From Ampullaceana balthica (lineage: Eukaryota; Mollusca; Gastropoda; Lymnaeidae), in the NCBI GenBank assembly GCA_944989445.1, contig CALYLW010000429.1:248001-312000 (forward strand): a DNA stretch of 64,000 nucleotides, written 5' to 3'. Each line of letters begins with the position of its first letter. Position 1 is the stretch's first letter. Shown here one piece after another: positions 12,701-25,974 of this stretch. Position numbers and translations under genes: made by a program. A model generated the notes under the pieces. It had not been told where the DNA came from. It worked only from the letters and a program-made list of their open reading frames with translations, and did not search any database.

Positions 12701-15700
12701 AAGAGGTTTTGTAAAACAAATGTGGTGTGTGGTGTTTTTCTATTATTTTTTTTTAATTTTCAATAAAACAAAATCATATTACAGTGGGAACCCACTTAAC
12801 TCGAGCACAGTTAACTCGTCAGCGCTATTAAGTCAACGTTTTTTATTGGAACCGCCAAATTCTCTTTGTCTTTGCATTTTCTCATCGGTTAATTCGATTA
12901 TTTTAAGTCGCCGAACCCTAATACCTCGAGCACAAAGAGGGCCAAATTTGCAACTTAGTGTTGGTTATCTCGATCCCCATGACCAATCGTCAGCTTTTGA
13001 AAATGTTAGATGTGATTTTTTATAACCAAGTGAAGGCATAAAATTTCTGCCTCGCTGGTAACGTCACAACCCCCTTGCTCACAGCGCTGTGTTACTAACT
13101 TAAGTCGCCAGCTTTTGAAAATGTTACTTATCGATAGGGCTGAACCGATCGGTTCGGCTACTCGGCATCGGCAGATTTTCTTATACTTGGAGATACTCGG
13201 CAATCGGCCGCGTAAGTGATGCCGAGTATTACGTAATTGCTCCAATAGCAAAGATGCACGAAGAATCGCATGTCTGAAACATTTCGTTTCGTATGGAATA
13301 ACAAAATGTACTGTGTGCAGACTTGTCATTGGCAACCATTCATCCTTCAACCTCATTTTGACTCTATTACTACTGCTTTGTTCTCATTGTTTCATTAATA
13401 AGAAGTGGCCATGTGCAAAAGCCATTTAACTATTGGTTAAAATTAATTAAAATGTGTCAAAGTTGAAGGTTCAAAAGTTCAAAAGGAGTTCCTAATTTAT
13501 TTTTGTACACTTTTATAGAGAAGAGTTCGCTTTTTTGTCATGCGTCATATATAGCAGTGCTTCTCAAAGTGGTGGTCCGCGGACCAGTGCCGATCCGTAG
13601 GCCATCCGCTGCTGGTCCGCAGATGTTCTCAAAAAAAGGACAGAAAAAATTGTAAGTGCAGGGAAAATAATGCACCGGTCCCTGGTGCAATGGAAAAAAT
13701 TCCTACCGGTCCCCCATACTAAAAAGTTTGAGAAGCACTGATATATAGGTCATGATAGTCTGATAGACAAACAAATAACAGCAACGCCTTTGTGTAAAAA
13801 AAACCTCCACAAACATGTGCATGTACATTCTCATTTATTAACGCTAGTGATGGGATGATACCAAAATCATAGGGTACTTACTGTAAACAAGGCTCCCCGA
13901 GTCCCCAGATTTTAAAATATATAATATAACAGACTACAGTTTACCCACCCCACTCTCAATCTCCCACACCATTGTTGTTGGTTAGTCCGATTAGCACTCA
14001 AGTTACCGAAGGAATTCTGAGTCCATTGTAATCTGAGGGGACGGGGTGGGTTATTTATTTGTGTAGCTTGAAAGGAAAGTCACGCAAGTCACCAGCGGAC
14101 CCTGCGCGCTCACGCGAGCGCGCAGGCGGTGTGGCGGGCAGGAGTAGATAAATTCGTTATACATGTAGTTATGTACTAGGGAGAAAAAAACTGCGCTAAC
14201 GCAATAAAGGGTTATAATTAAACTTAAAGGGTCCTTAAAAACGAATGGTCTTAAAAACCTTAGGATAGAGCAAAGAAATAGGGTCCCGATATTCCGATAC
14301 GATTCCGATTAATCGTCCCATCACTAATTAAGGCACGTCATGTATATAAAGAAATTTCAAGGGCAAGTTAATATTTTGTCGCCATATTGGTTTTCGTTTA
14401 ACTCGATGATCGGTTATCTCGGCGCCATTTTTCATACGCCAAAGCAGTCAACTTAACCGGGTCCCACTGTATTTTATTAAAAATAAAGTCATGAGTCTGT
14501 GATGCCTGAAAACTTCATTCTTTTCCCTTTAATTCAATACCAAATATATCATTATCTGTTAAATAATAAAAACGTTATTAACATTTTAAGATAGCATGGT
14601 AGCCCCGCGACAAATTTTCAGAGTAGATAATTCCATCAGAATGAGGAAAATAATTCCGGAGAAAAAGAGTTAACAAAAAGGAAATAGAAAAAAGTTACCT
14701 CTAATTTGTGAACTTAAAAACTCTAGATAGGAAACTGCAGACAACAAAATAAACTTAAAGCCCCAATTCCCCGATATATCAGCAATCGGCACAAAAGTGA
14801 CGAGTGAGATCGCAGATATATTGGTGATTGGCAGCAAAAGAGTTAAATCAGAAATTATTGCAAAATTTGTTGGTGGAAAAAAAAATTATTTTGAATTGGT
14901 TCAACAATTTAATATGCCACATTAGTAAGAAGATAAAAAAAAGTATTATTACTTAAGTTCCACTTAACTTTTTACTTGTTAGGTAAAAACTTTACTACAT
15001 TATTATGTACAACAACTGTTAAAATACATATTTTTTACCAGGGTGTTCCAGGTACTGGAGTACTTGAAACAGGTCTCGATTTTTCAGCTGCCTTCTGTTC
15101 TTCAGTCATTTCCTCTTGTTTTTCTTTTTTCTCCTGGAATGTTTAAAAAAAAATTGGGTAAATAAGATATTATTGACCAGTTATTTCAAAATAGTTGTGA
15201 CTGGGATAACAATAAGCTTAAGATTTTAATAGTTTTGGACTATGATATTTGTTTTAATTAATAAAGCGCTAAATAAAGACAACAGATTGTTGTACACTAC
15301 ATGCACTGTTATTATTAAGGATTATTTATTTATAAAAATGCAATTTATTTAAATTTTAATTTCAAAGCTAGTTGCCAAAGTATAATATTTTTAACTTGGC
15401 ACCAAACAACATACATAAAGTAAAAATTTTGACAAAGAAAAAAACTTTTAATCAAGAAAATTCAAGTGATGAGGAGAAAAGTGAAAAAAATTACAGACAA
15501 TATCACACAGTGATCATTAATGAATGCCAGGACAATTGTAAAGACAGCACTGTAGATGAATGTTTAAAAAAAGTGAACTTAAATAATAATAATAAATATA
15601 GATATAGACCTCATAGATAATTCATTTCCTTACAAATTAGTTCATAAGAATCGGGTGAAAATAAAGAAAACTGCAGCTTAATTTTTTACATACACTTAGC

Positions 15701-18700
15701 ATTAGAAGGAGCAAACTAAATTTATTTAGTTTATTTCTATATTTTTTCCTGCTGTTTTTACATCACTTAGAATAGTTCATAATTAAGGAAACTGCAGCTT
15801 AATTCTGTTTGTTCTTTTTCGTCTTGTAGTTTATAAGTTAACATGGAATACATTAATAACTTTCATTATTTACCTCCTCTTCCTCTTTGTCAGATTCTTC
15901 TGAACTGTCGCCTGTATCAGCTTTTGAGTTTTCAGAAACTCTTTGTTGTCCTTGAGGCTGCAATTGTTGATTACCAACATTTTGCAGCTGTTCAATCTTA
16001 GCTGTAAAAAAAGTTTCAAATTAAATTCAATGAGTATAGAAAATATATCACATATGAAGTTTATTTAAAACTATATGTTTATACAGTGGGACCCGCTTAA
16101 ATCGACGGCTTAAGTCGGGGTATGAAAAATGGCACCGAGATAACCGATCATCGAGTTAAACAAAAACCAATATGGCGGCAAAATATTAACATGCGCTTAA
16201 AATTTCTTTATATACATGATGTGCGTTAATTAGTGATGGGACGATTAATCGGAATCATATCGGAATATCGGGACCCATTTCTTCACTTTTTCCTAAGGTT
16301 GTTAAGACCGTTCGCTTTTAAGGACCGTTCGTTTTTAAGGACCGTTTAAATTTAAATATAACCCTTTATTGTGTTAGCGCAGTTTTTTTCCCTAGTACAT
16401 AACTACATGTATAACGAATTCATCTACTCCTGCCCGCCACACCGCGTGCGCGCCCGCGTGATCCGCTGGTGACTTGCGTGACTTTCCTTTCAAGCTACAC
16501 AAATAAATAACCCACCCCGTCCCCTCAGTTTACAATGGACTCAGAATTGGTGTGGGAGATTGAGAGTGGGGTGGGTAAACTGTCTGTAGTCTGTTATATA
16601 TTTTAAAATCTGGGGAGCATTGTTTACAGTAAGCACCCTATGATTTTGGTATCGTCCCATCACTAGCGTTAATAAATGAGAATGTACATGCACGTGTTTT
16701 TGGGGTTTTTTTTTACACAAAGGCGTTGCCGTTATTTGTTTGTCTATCAGACTATCATGACCTATATATGACTCATGACAAAAAAGCGAACTCTTCTCTA
16801 TAAAAGTGTACAAAAATAAATTTGGAACTCCTTTTGAACCTTCAACTTTGCCACATTTTAATTAATTCTAACCAATAGTTAAATGGCTTTTGCACAAGGC
16901 CACTTATGAATGAAACAATGAGAACAAAGCAGTAGTAATAAAGTCAAAATGAATTTGAAGGATGAATGGTTGCCAATGACAACAAGTCTGCACACGGTAC
17001 ATTTTGTTATTCCATACGAAACGAAATGTTTTAGACATGCGATTCTTCGTGCATCTTTGCTATTGGAGCAATTACGTAATACTCGGCATCACTTACGCGG
17101 CCGATTGCCGAGTATCTCCAAGTATAAGAAAATCTGCCGATGCCGAGTAGCCGAACCGATCGGTTCAGCCCTATCGATAAGTAACATTTTCAAAAGCTGG
17201 CGATTTAAGTTAGTAAAACAGCGCTGTGAGCAAGCGGGCTGTGACGTCACCAGCGAGGCATAAATTTTATGCCTTCACTTGGTTATAAAAAATCACATCT
17301 AACATTTTCAAAAGCTGACGATTGGTCATGGGGATCGAGATAACCAAAACTAAGTGGCAAATTTGACCCTCTTTTGCGCTCGAGGTATTAGGGTTTGGCG
17401 ACTTAAAATAATCGAATTAACCGAAGAGAAAATGCAAAGACAAAGAGAGAATTTGGCGGTTCCAAAAAAAACGTTGACTTAATAGAGCTGACGAGTTAAC
17501 CCGGGGCTCGAGTTAAGTGGGCCCCACTGTAATGTAGACATCAATATTTTTTAAGAGTGTTGTTATTCTCTATAAGTTAATAAACAATTGAAAATGAGAA
17601 AACGTTTAAGTTTAAGAATAAAACTTATTATCTCATTCCCCCCTGATGATACTAAATGCCTCCATGTCCAAATGTCTCCCAGTGTGTAGTGATGCATTCT
17701 TGCACGTTTAGTTAAATATAGCATGATTTTGAGAGATTTCAATATAAAAAAACAGAAGTCTTTGTTTTGTTTCACTTTCAGTCCCAGTTATTCAGTAAAA
17801 AGAGTCTAAATCTAGTATGTGTTAACAGAAGGTGTCAAAAATTCTTTTCTGTCTTTATTCCTTTTTTTCCACCCACCTTTAATGGTGTAATATTATTTTA
17901 TTAGGTAATTCATGCTTGATGCTTTCATCAAGTTAATTCAGAATGCTTCAGGAGAGAATGACTTAATGTCTGAAGAAAATTATTTCAGAGAACCAAAATT
18001 TTAAACAAAATATGATAACCATTCATACCTTCCCAATCTTTCAGAACTTGTGGCTTATCCCAAACAGATTCTTGAGTGCGAGAATTATGGTAATAACTTT
18101 TTCCATCTGTGTTTTTGTGTTCAGTCCACTCAGCAACCTCCTGGGGCTTTGGAGGAAGCTAGAAATAAATTCAATGCAAAAGCATCTTTTAATAGCATTT
18201 CAGAATAAAATTTTTGGTGATTGCATTTACTCATAAATATGCATTTCTTAAAATGCCACTTATAATTATAAATAAGTATTTATTGCATTTTTAAACAGGA
18301 TCATCACAGCCAAAAAAAGAAAAGCATTACAATAAAATTATGAAAACTTCCACATTTGAGCTTTTTTAATTAAGGATAAATCAAATTTATTACAAGTGCT
18401 AAATCTGAACAAAATTATTAGATAGAATGTATAAAAGAACATACTTGTGCTGATGGAAGTTTTTGCAAAGTTGCATCCTTCATCTGCAAAGAAACATCAG
18501 GGGTAGCAATACCACCAGGTCCAGGCATTTGGTGCTGCATAAATGGGTTGGTAAATCCGGGTGGCAACAAGGCTGGGTTAAAAGCTTGAGTCGCACCTGC
18601 TTTATTTTGTAAGAAATAGCCATTCATTTTAATGCTTGTATAAATTTTAGTATATGGGTCGTCCCTCATTACTTTGCGCTTCGACTCTCCCAGCTTTACT

Positions 18701-21700
18701 CTAATATTGTTTTTTTTTAAACTGTTAACTCATTAAAAAGTTTTGCAACAATAACTGTGATACAGATATTCTGCCAGTGAATCGGATGCACAATGAAAAA
18801 GGCAGGAACATGGAGCAGATGTCATTAGACTTATTCAACCAGTGCTTCATCCACGTTGTATATAATTGAAATTGCTCAGTGAACACTATTCACTCATACC
18901 TCCTAAGTGTAAATTTAAATTCCAAATCTTAATTTTAAAAATTAAAACACAATGCCAGATGTTCAGCAAAACTATGTTTGACAAAACCCTGTCACTCTCA
19001 TTTAAAAAGCATTTTACTTTCTAATGATAATATAACTTTAAAAAGTTGCCTTTTTACATATTATTAACATACCTGAATGTGCCATTACTGTTTGGTCCGT
19101 ATTGGTGCTTTGCAGTTGCTGAGAAGCTGCCTGAGCTAAAATGATAAAGGTACTATTCTTAAAAGTTTGTAACCATTTTAACCCAAAACCTGTTAATGGC
19201 AAGCAAACATGTCTAAAGGACAAAGCCTTTTTAGTTACTTTGATATGAATTACTAAAATAACCATAATTAATTTAACAAAAATCCAGAGACTAGTATAAG
19301 TATATTCTGAAAGTAAATAGGACAAGGAATCATATTAATATGGTATAAGTTCGAGAACTCTAAACAATGTTCAGTGGCCTGCTGCTACATCTTTTAGCAG
19401 TGATTAAAATTTTTGCCCTTTTACTCACACCCATACGTGACTGCCAATTTTTATGCTCTTATTACAGTAGAATCCACTTAACTCGACCATGGTTAACTCG
19501 ACAACACTATTAAGACCTTTTTCGTCAGCATGGCATTCCAGCAAACACCATTTCAGGATGGAAAAAGAAGGCCGACGTGCTAAAGCAAATGTACGAGAAG
19601 TCTGTCTTTATAGTGGTTTGGAAGAGAATGGTTTGGGGACAATGAGGGGATGTGTAGGTTACACGGGGCTGGTTATTTAGTGTATTTATCATTATTTTAT
19701 TTACTAGGGGTTTTTAGGGCGCCTACGGCGCCCACTTAATTTTTTTAGTTAAAAAGCCTAAGTAACTTATCAGGCCTGCCAACCTGCCAAGAAAAGAAAT
19801 CTGTAGAGGGGTCCACGCGCTGCGTCACGGCACCACACGGCACTGGCTTAAGGACTACATACTAAATAAATATAAAGTAATAAGTTAAACCCATTATCTT
19901 TTAATTTAAGTGTCTACAGAACACCACAGAATACTGGAAATGTTTACATTGCATTCAGATACACGAGAGAATAACCATGTTTTTCACATATGAACAGAGG
20001 CTGCATAGAGTTCAGCTTTCCAGTATTTCCCTAGTGGCCTTTTTGAACTTGAACAGTTCTTTCGTCAATTGAAGTTAGCTTTGCTTTTAGATAAATATTA
20101 GTTTTTAGTTAGAAACTTTAGAAAGAGTATCATTCATCTGAATTAACCGAATTAATGATTGCTCTTGTTTCATTGTAATTTTTCTGGAAACATTACTCTG
20201 GCAATAAAAAGATAGGTATTAGAAAAAATCTTTATTTCTTCCAAAAAGTAGGGTGGTAAATAAAACTTTACATCTCATATCTGAATTTCCTATTCCTTCA
20301 ACAATAATAACAAAGTAATTGTTAACAGATGTAGATTCACTACTTTTACTTTACTAATCAGCAGTTGTAAAAGATAATTAGGTCTGGCACAAATTGCAAA
20401 TGTTTCGCCACGGCCACAGGCGAGTGTTTTTCCAAACATTGATACTGTTTCGAAAACGAATGTCCGAATGACGTCTTTTCGTTATTTGTTTAGTTAGACT
20501 AGTCTTAGTACTAGTACTAACACTCTGAAGCTCAGTGACTGGAAAACCGTTTTTAGCAGCGTTCCTTACAAATGTATCCATTTTTATTTTAAAGTCACAG
20601 AACAGCTGAATTTTTTTTTATTAGGCTGGTAAAAGGAATAATGTACGATCGGATGGCCAACGAAGAAATAGTTAGATATCGCGGTTCGCTTGGATAACGG
20701 AAGTACAGGAAAAAACCTAGGAAGTGGCATTTTCATTTTCGAAATACATCACCGCCATTATTAGTATTAGCTTTTTCTTTTTATAATTTTTTCGCATTCT
20801 GATTTTTGAAGGGGGAATTATTTTTTTCCGGAAAATCGGAAGATTAAGGGTCTTATCGGAATTTTGTAAGCATGGGTAAAAAATCCGGATAATTCCGATA
20901 AAATCGGGAGGGTTGGCAGGCCTGACTTATCCTTGTTTGATAAATACGAAATATTAAACTTCCTGAAATGTACACAAAGTATTTTATAATTATAAATCCT
21001 CAAATCCTTTTTACATCGCTCTTTTCTAAAATTACAATATAAGCTAAAACTATGACATATATTTTTTAAAGAATCTTTTAGAATTTTGCACACCTCCTGA
21101 TGAGCGCCTTGTATATATACTTAATTATAAGCTCAAAAAATGATGTCAAAGCGCTACGGATCTTTCCTTCCAACCTGTGACTTGGGCTATTATATTGTTT
21201 ATTATTATTTATTAGTGTACTTGTAAGGAAAGTCACGCAAGTGCCCTCCATTATTTTTTCCCTCCAAGGCACAGTATCACTCAATCTGGGAATCACTGCT
21301 GTGAATGATGCTAACTCAGAAACAGTGTAACAAACATCAAGCCCCATTAAAAAAAAACACTTAATGTCTACTGGGAGCGCGCAAGAGAGGTGACAAGATG
21401 TCACCAACGGACCCCCCCTGGCAAAGTGGCGTTGCGGGGCAGGAGTAGCTGAATTCGTTATGTACTAGGGAAAAAACAGCGCTAACGCAACAAAGGGTTA
21501 TGTTATATTTAAACAGTCCTTAACGTTTAATGCCCCAAAGCACAGTAATGTGCGCCTCGATAGCACTCTCTTTAGTAATGTAATTATAGAAAGTAAACAT
21601 TTTTCATTTAGTGAGAGAAGCTTTTGTCAACTTCCGGCAATGGCGGCCGTTAACATCGCTAGTGTTGGCGCTCGATTCGCGACGTTTTTTTGTTGCTTTT

Positions 21701-24700
21701 ACAGGTTTTTTTATTGAAAATGTGATTTTGCTATACGTTATCGTAAAAATAATAGTACTAACTACAGGTAAAATAGTATTAAACTCAAGACTGTCTTTTA
21801 GATACGTAAAATAACCATTCTTATCCTAAAAAATGATGTCAGTATGACAATAATAATATAAATACATTTTACGCAATTTTTAAAATTTCATAACCAGTTG
21901 ATTGCAATAAACGGGAAATCCTTACGGGACTGAGGCGAAAGTGTTGCAAAAACCTTCTGGGGCAATAAACGTTAAAAACGAACAGTCTTAACAACCTTAG
22001 GAAAGAGTGAAGAAATATTAGTGTCCTGATATTCCGATACGATTTTGATTAATTGTCCCATCACTAATTAACGCTCATCATGTACATAAAGAAATTTCAA
22101 GCACATGTTAATTAATATTTTGCAGCCATATTGTTTTTTTTTAAACTCGATCATCGGTTATCTCGATGCCTTTTGGCAAACCCCTAGGCCGTCCACTTAA
22201 TTGGGTTCTACTGTATTCTCATTTTCTTATTTAAAAAATCTAATATACTCGTTCTGTAGCCAGTTCGTTCATAAGCCCCGGCCACTTTTGGAAGAGCAAA
22301 TTAGTAAAAGTGTATAACCCGCTCGCAAGCCGACCCCCCAAACATAATAGTACAGCTTAAACAAAATTGTACACATTTTTTTTTAAACTACAAGCTAAAT
22401 CGGCCATTATGATTGTTTACTTTGTACAGCTTATCTTTGTTTTTGTGCTCTTTGCTAGGCAAGAGTTATTGGTATTTAAAATAAAAAATTCTGTGGTAAA
22501 CAGTGACGAAAGCGCGTACATTAAAAATCGTTGAAAACAAAATTTTTAAAACAATATATTAAAACTTTCACAAAAATAAATAAAATGATTAAATAAGGTA
22601 AGTGCATATGTTTAATAATATATTATAGCTTCTGGTAGAGCAGTCGAAACTTGTAGAATGTAGAAAAGGACCTTGATGGTCTACAATAAAAACACCGATA
22701 TTCAATATCCATGCAGAAATACGTTAATGACCCGCTCGTAAGCCGACCCCCCAACTTTTCCCCCTAGATTTTGTCCAAAAAAGGTCGGCTTGCAAACAAG
22801 TATATACGGTATGTATTTTCATAATTTTAAAAAATGCACAAATTTTTTTTAACAGTGTTCTAAAACTACGCGGGGTCAGAGGATTCCGCGCGCACTTGCA
22901 ATGATGCGGACTCAGGATTTTTTCAAGTATTTTTATCATGTTCCCTGTCTATCAGAGCCTAAGCAGACACCTTCTCAACGTAATCGCCACAAATTCTGAC
23001 ACACTTCTCTGCTAGTTTTATCCAGGTGACAAAACAGGCCTGAAAATCTTCCCAAGACAACAGCAACAACCTGATCCCTGGTTTTGAAGTGGTAGCCTCT
23101 CAGCTTAGGAAAAAGCCAGGTCTGGGGGTGGGGTCAAGATGTTGAGGCCTGTTTCCTCCAAGCGATCGACCGTCGACTGAAAACTTGTGAGCCAGGGCGT
23201 TGTCATGGTCGAATCACTGCCTTTTGAAGACTTCTGGCAGGCACTTGTCACGATATCAGGAGCCATTCAGTCTCAATGGCTCCAGGGGAACAGCAGCAGC
23301 CACACCTTTTTGGTTGAAGAAGATGGTGAACATGGTTTTCTTCACCGACCCGGTGCGTGTGGCCTTCAATGAGCAGGCTCTCCTTTTTTTCATGTGCCCA
23401 GTTTCAAATCATCGAAACCACTTGCACACCATGGTTGTCTTTGGGGCAGAGTCGCCAAACACCTCTGTCAAGTTTTGCAAGGAGATGCTCTTGCACCAGT
23501 GGTAACAGATGATAGTTCTAAACTCGTGGAACTGTCATCACCGTGCGGAGGGGCAACATCACTCAAGCGGCGTCTACGGCCTTCCATCACGACAAAAAAT
23601 TTTGAAGAAAAAAAAACATGGGAGACTTGAGTATTGCTCCTAGAAGGGAGAACAGGTCTGCACCGGCTGAGAGATCGTGTGATACAGAAGTGCGCACGGA
23701 AACCTGTGACTTCTCGTACTTATTTTTCAGATATAGAAAAAATAATCAGAAAAATCAAAGTCATAAATCAAATCATTAAAAGTTAGATTAATCCGTTTTA
23801 TTGGACTGCTTTACTGTTGTCACTCTTTAGAATTTTTTTTTACATCACTATTTCTTTTCAGGCAAGTTCTTTGTTTGTTACTTGTAGCTCAGATCATTCG
23901 TGAAGCCATCTTTGCAAAATGGACACCAAAAGTCAAGTCATCTCTTAATCTTTGTCTGCCTTAGCTTAAGATTTTATTTTGTTTCCTAATAACATTCACT
24001 AGTTAAAAACAGTTCCTCTCTAACAAAAATTTATAAAAGAAAAAATTTGGATTTGAAGTTCTTTAACCTGGTTTTATGAATAAAAAATATATATTTGCCT
24101 TCATGTCATCATCATTAATTCTTTTCCATCAATTTAGAAAATGCTAATTCACTTGAAAAAATCAATTAATGAATGTGATAACTTTTGTATCAAATACCTT
24201 GAGCAACTGCAGCCTGAGCAGCAGTTGATGTTCCCCCTGCTACAACAGGAAGAACACCACCTTGTGCCTGAGCTTGGCTAGTTTGATAAGCTTCCCATTC
24301 AACTTGAGTGACTATTCTAGCACTCTCTGGTTTTGTCCAGGCTGCCTCTCTTGTTCTGGCACTGTAATAGTAAACCTGCAATTAAAAATATAAAAGTAGG
24401 AAGGGTTAGCAGATTTCATTCAGTTTTAGAAAAACCTAATATAAATTATTACTTCATCTTGTTTTGTAGAATTATAAGGAATGCACATTTTTGTTTTAAC
24501 TGCTTAAAGTTAAGTGTATAAAAGCAAGCTTTCAGTTCTAAAAATAGAGGGGCATAGAGTATTTAAAACAAAATTCCTTGAGTTTTTAATTCTTATAGCT
24601 TGTTTGGTTTTTAATATCAGCTTAAATGTATTCATATTTATTATGTCTTATCATTTTTAGAATTATGACATCTGGTTTAACAATGCATGCAGTTCTTGGT

Positions 24701-25938
24701 AAATTTATTTTATTTACTTTTTAAAAAAAAGAAAGAAACCAATTTTTTTAAACCCACCTTTCCTTCTGGAGATTTTGTTTCAATCCATATATCTTGTGTT
24801 GCTGGATCTAAAGGTACTTGCATAGGGGGAGGCATGTTCATGCCTCCCATCATGCCTGGAGGCATTCCATTGGAAAATCCAGGTGGTGGCATCGAAAAGT
24901 TTGGTGGAGGAAAATTTGGAGGAGGCATTAAAGGCCTCTGAGGATAACATAAAAAGTAAAGTATGTATTTATTGACTTATTTTACATTTGGGGGTGACAT
25001 AAAAACAGGATGAATGTTTTAATAAATGGAAACAATTTTATGTTAATGAATACTTGACTTTGAAAGCTAAACTTTTGCATCATAATATTTAACAATTTAC
25101 TTGAATGTTTTAACTTTTTTTCTGAAAAAAAACCAACAAAACAACTCATTTATTACTCCCAACTACAATAAGCTAACTCTGTGAATTTTGGAAGGCAAAA
25201 CCATGTATGATGGTACACATAATTTCAACCAATTTTAAAAAATACATTACAAGCAATATAAAAATAAATAGATGACAAAAATAAAAAATAATACTCTTGC
25301 AAAATTTAGAAGAGAATATTGTGAAATAAATTTTTTAGAAAATGTAAAAAAAAATTTAATCAAACATGAAATATACTGCAATTTTTTTAAACAAAATGCG
25401 CCTTAAATTTTCCAACTTACTTTTGTAGAATTCATGTTCTGAAATTAACATTAGATTATTCATTTATAATGCTATTCTGTACAAACATTACATTTCATGT
25501 TCGTCTAATGGAATTATTCAATCCTTTAATATCTCTCGTGTACAGAAACAAACGTAATACATTGGGGCCCGCTTAAGTCGACGGCCTCGGGGTATGAAAA
25601 ATGGCGCCGAGATAACAGATCACCGACTTAAACGATAACCAATATGGCGGGAAAATAGTAACATGCGCTTTAAATTTCTCTATAATTATATACATGATGA
25701 TGTGCGTTAATGAGTGATGGGATGATTAATGATTTAATCGGAATCGAATCGGAACCCTAATATTTCTTCACTCTTTCCTAAGGTTAAGACCGTTCATTTT
25801 TAAGGACTGTTTAAATATAACGTAATTGGGGTGAGACTGCAATCAATTTAAATAATTTAAATATAACCCAGGGTTCCCACTCAGTCGGGAATTCTCTTAA
25901 AATAATTTCCCGGTCTTGAAAGTTATGACTAGTCTGGA

Positions 25939-25974
<36 letters not shown>

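Larger units (their letters stand above)
12782..14469 (-). mobile_element. Tigger-like TA/TIR composite element, copy A
   Basis: Ends CAGTGGGAACCCACTTAACT and the complement of CAGTGGGACCCGGTTAAG are inverted, flanked by TA on both sides. The interior aligns with copy B (16084-17529) in opposite orientation. It contains two hAT insertions (13555-13740 and 13845-14326); the second is shared with copy B, the first is not. No transposase. Pogo/Tigger assignment comes from the CAG-type ends and TA duplication. Confidence 0.82.
11892..14669. mobile_element. Nested TTAA-flanked element (piggyBac-like MITE)
   Basis: Perfect 15-bp inverted ends CTCTTTTTCTCCGGA with TTAA at 11888-11891 and 14670-14673. 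Subterminal GATCAACG..CATCG motifs repeat at about 11906-11965. It is itself interrupted by the Tigger-like copy at 12782-14469. Short open frames inside show no transposase motifs. Confidence 0.72.
11331..14842. mobile_element. Outer TTAA-flanked element (piggyBac-like), non-autonomous
   Basis: TTAA at 11327-11330 and 14843-14846 flank imperfect inverted ends CTCTTTCGACGCC and CTCTTTTGCTGCC. It carries the nested element at 11892-14669. No piggyBac transposase recognised. Assignment rests on the TTAA duplications and short inverted ends. Confidence 0.55.

Noticed and set aside
15372..15620. Plus-strand 82-codon Asn/Lys-rich open frame in TCERG1 intron 8
   Set aside because: Low complexity, no motif and no paired signals; probably chance in AT-rich DNA.
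16949..17263. Arg-rich open frame shared by copies A and B (also 13006-13356)
   Set aside because: It is repeated only because the transposon copies are repeated; no domain is seen and the two copies differ by a frameshift.
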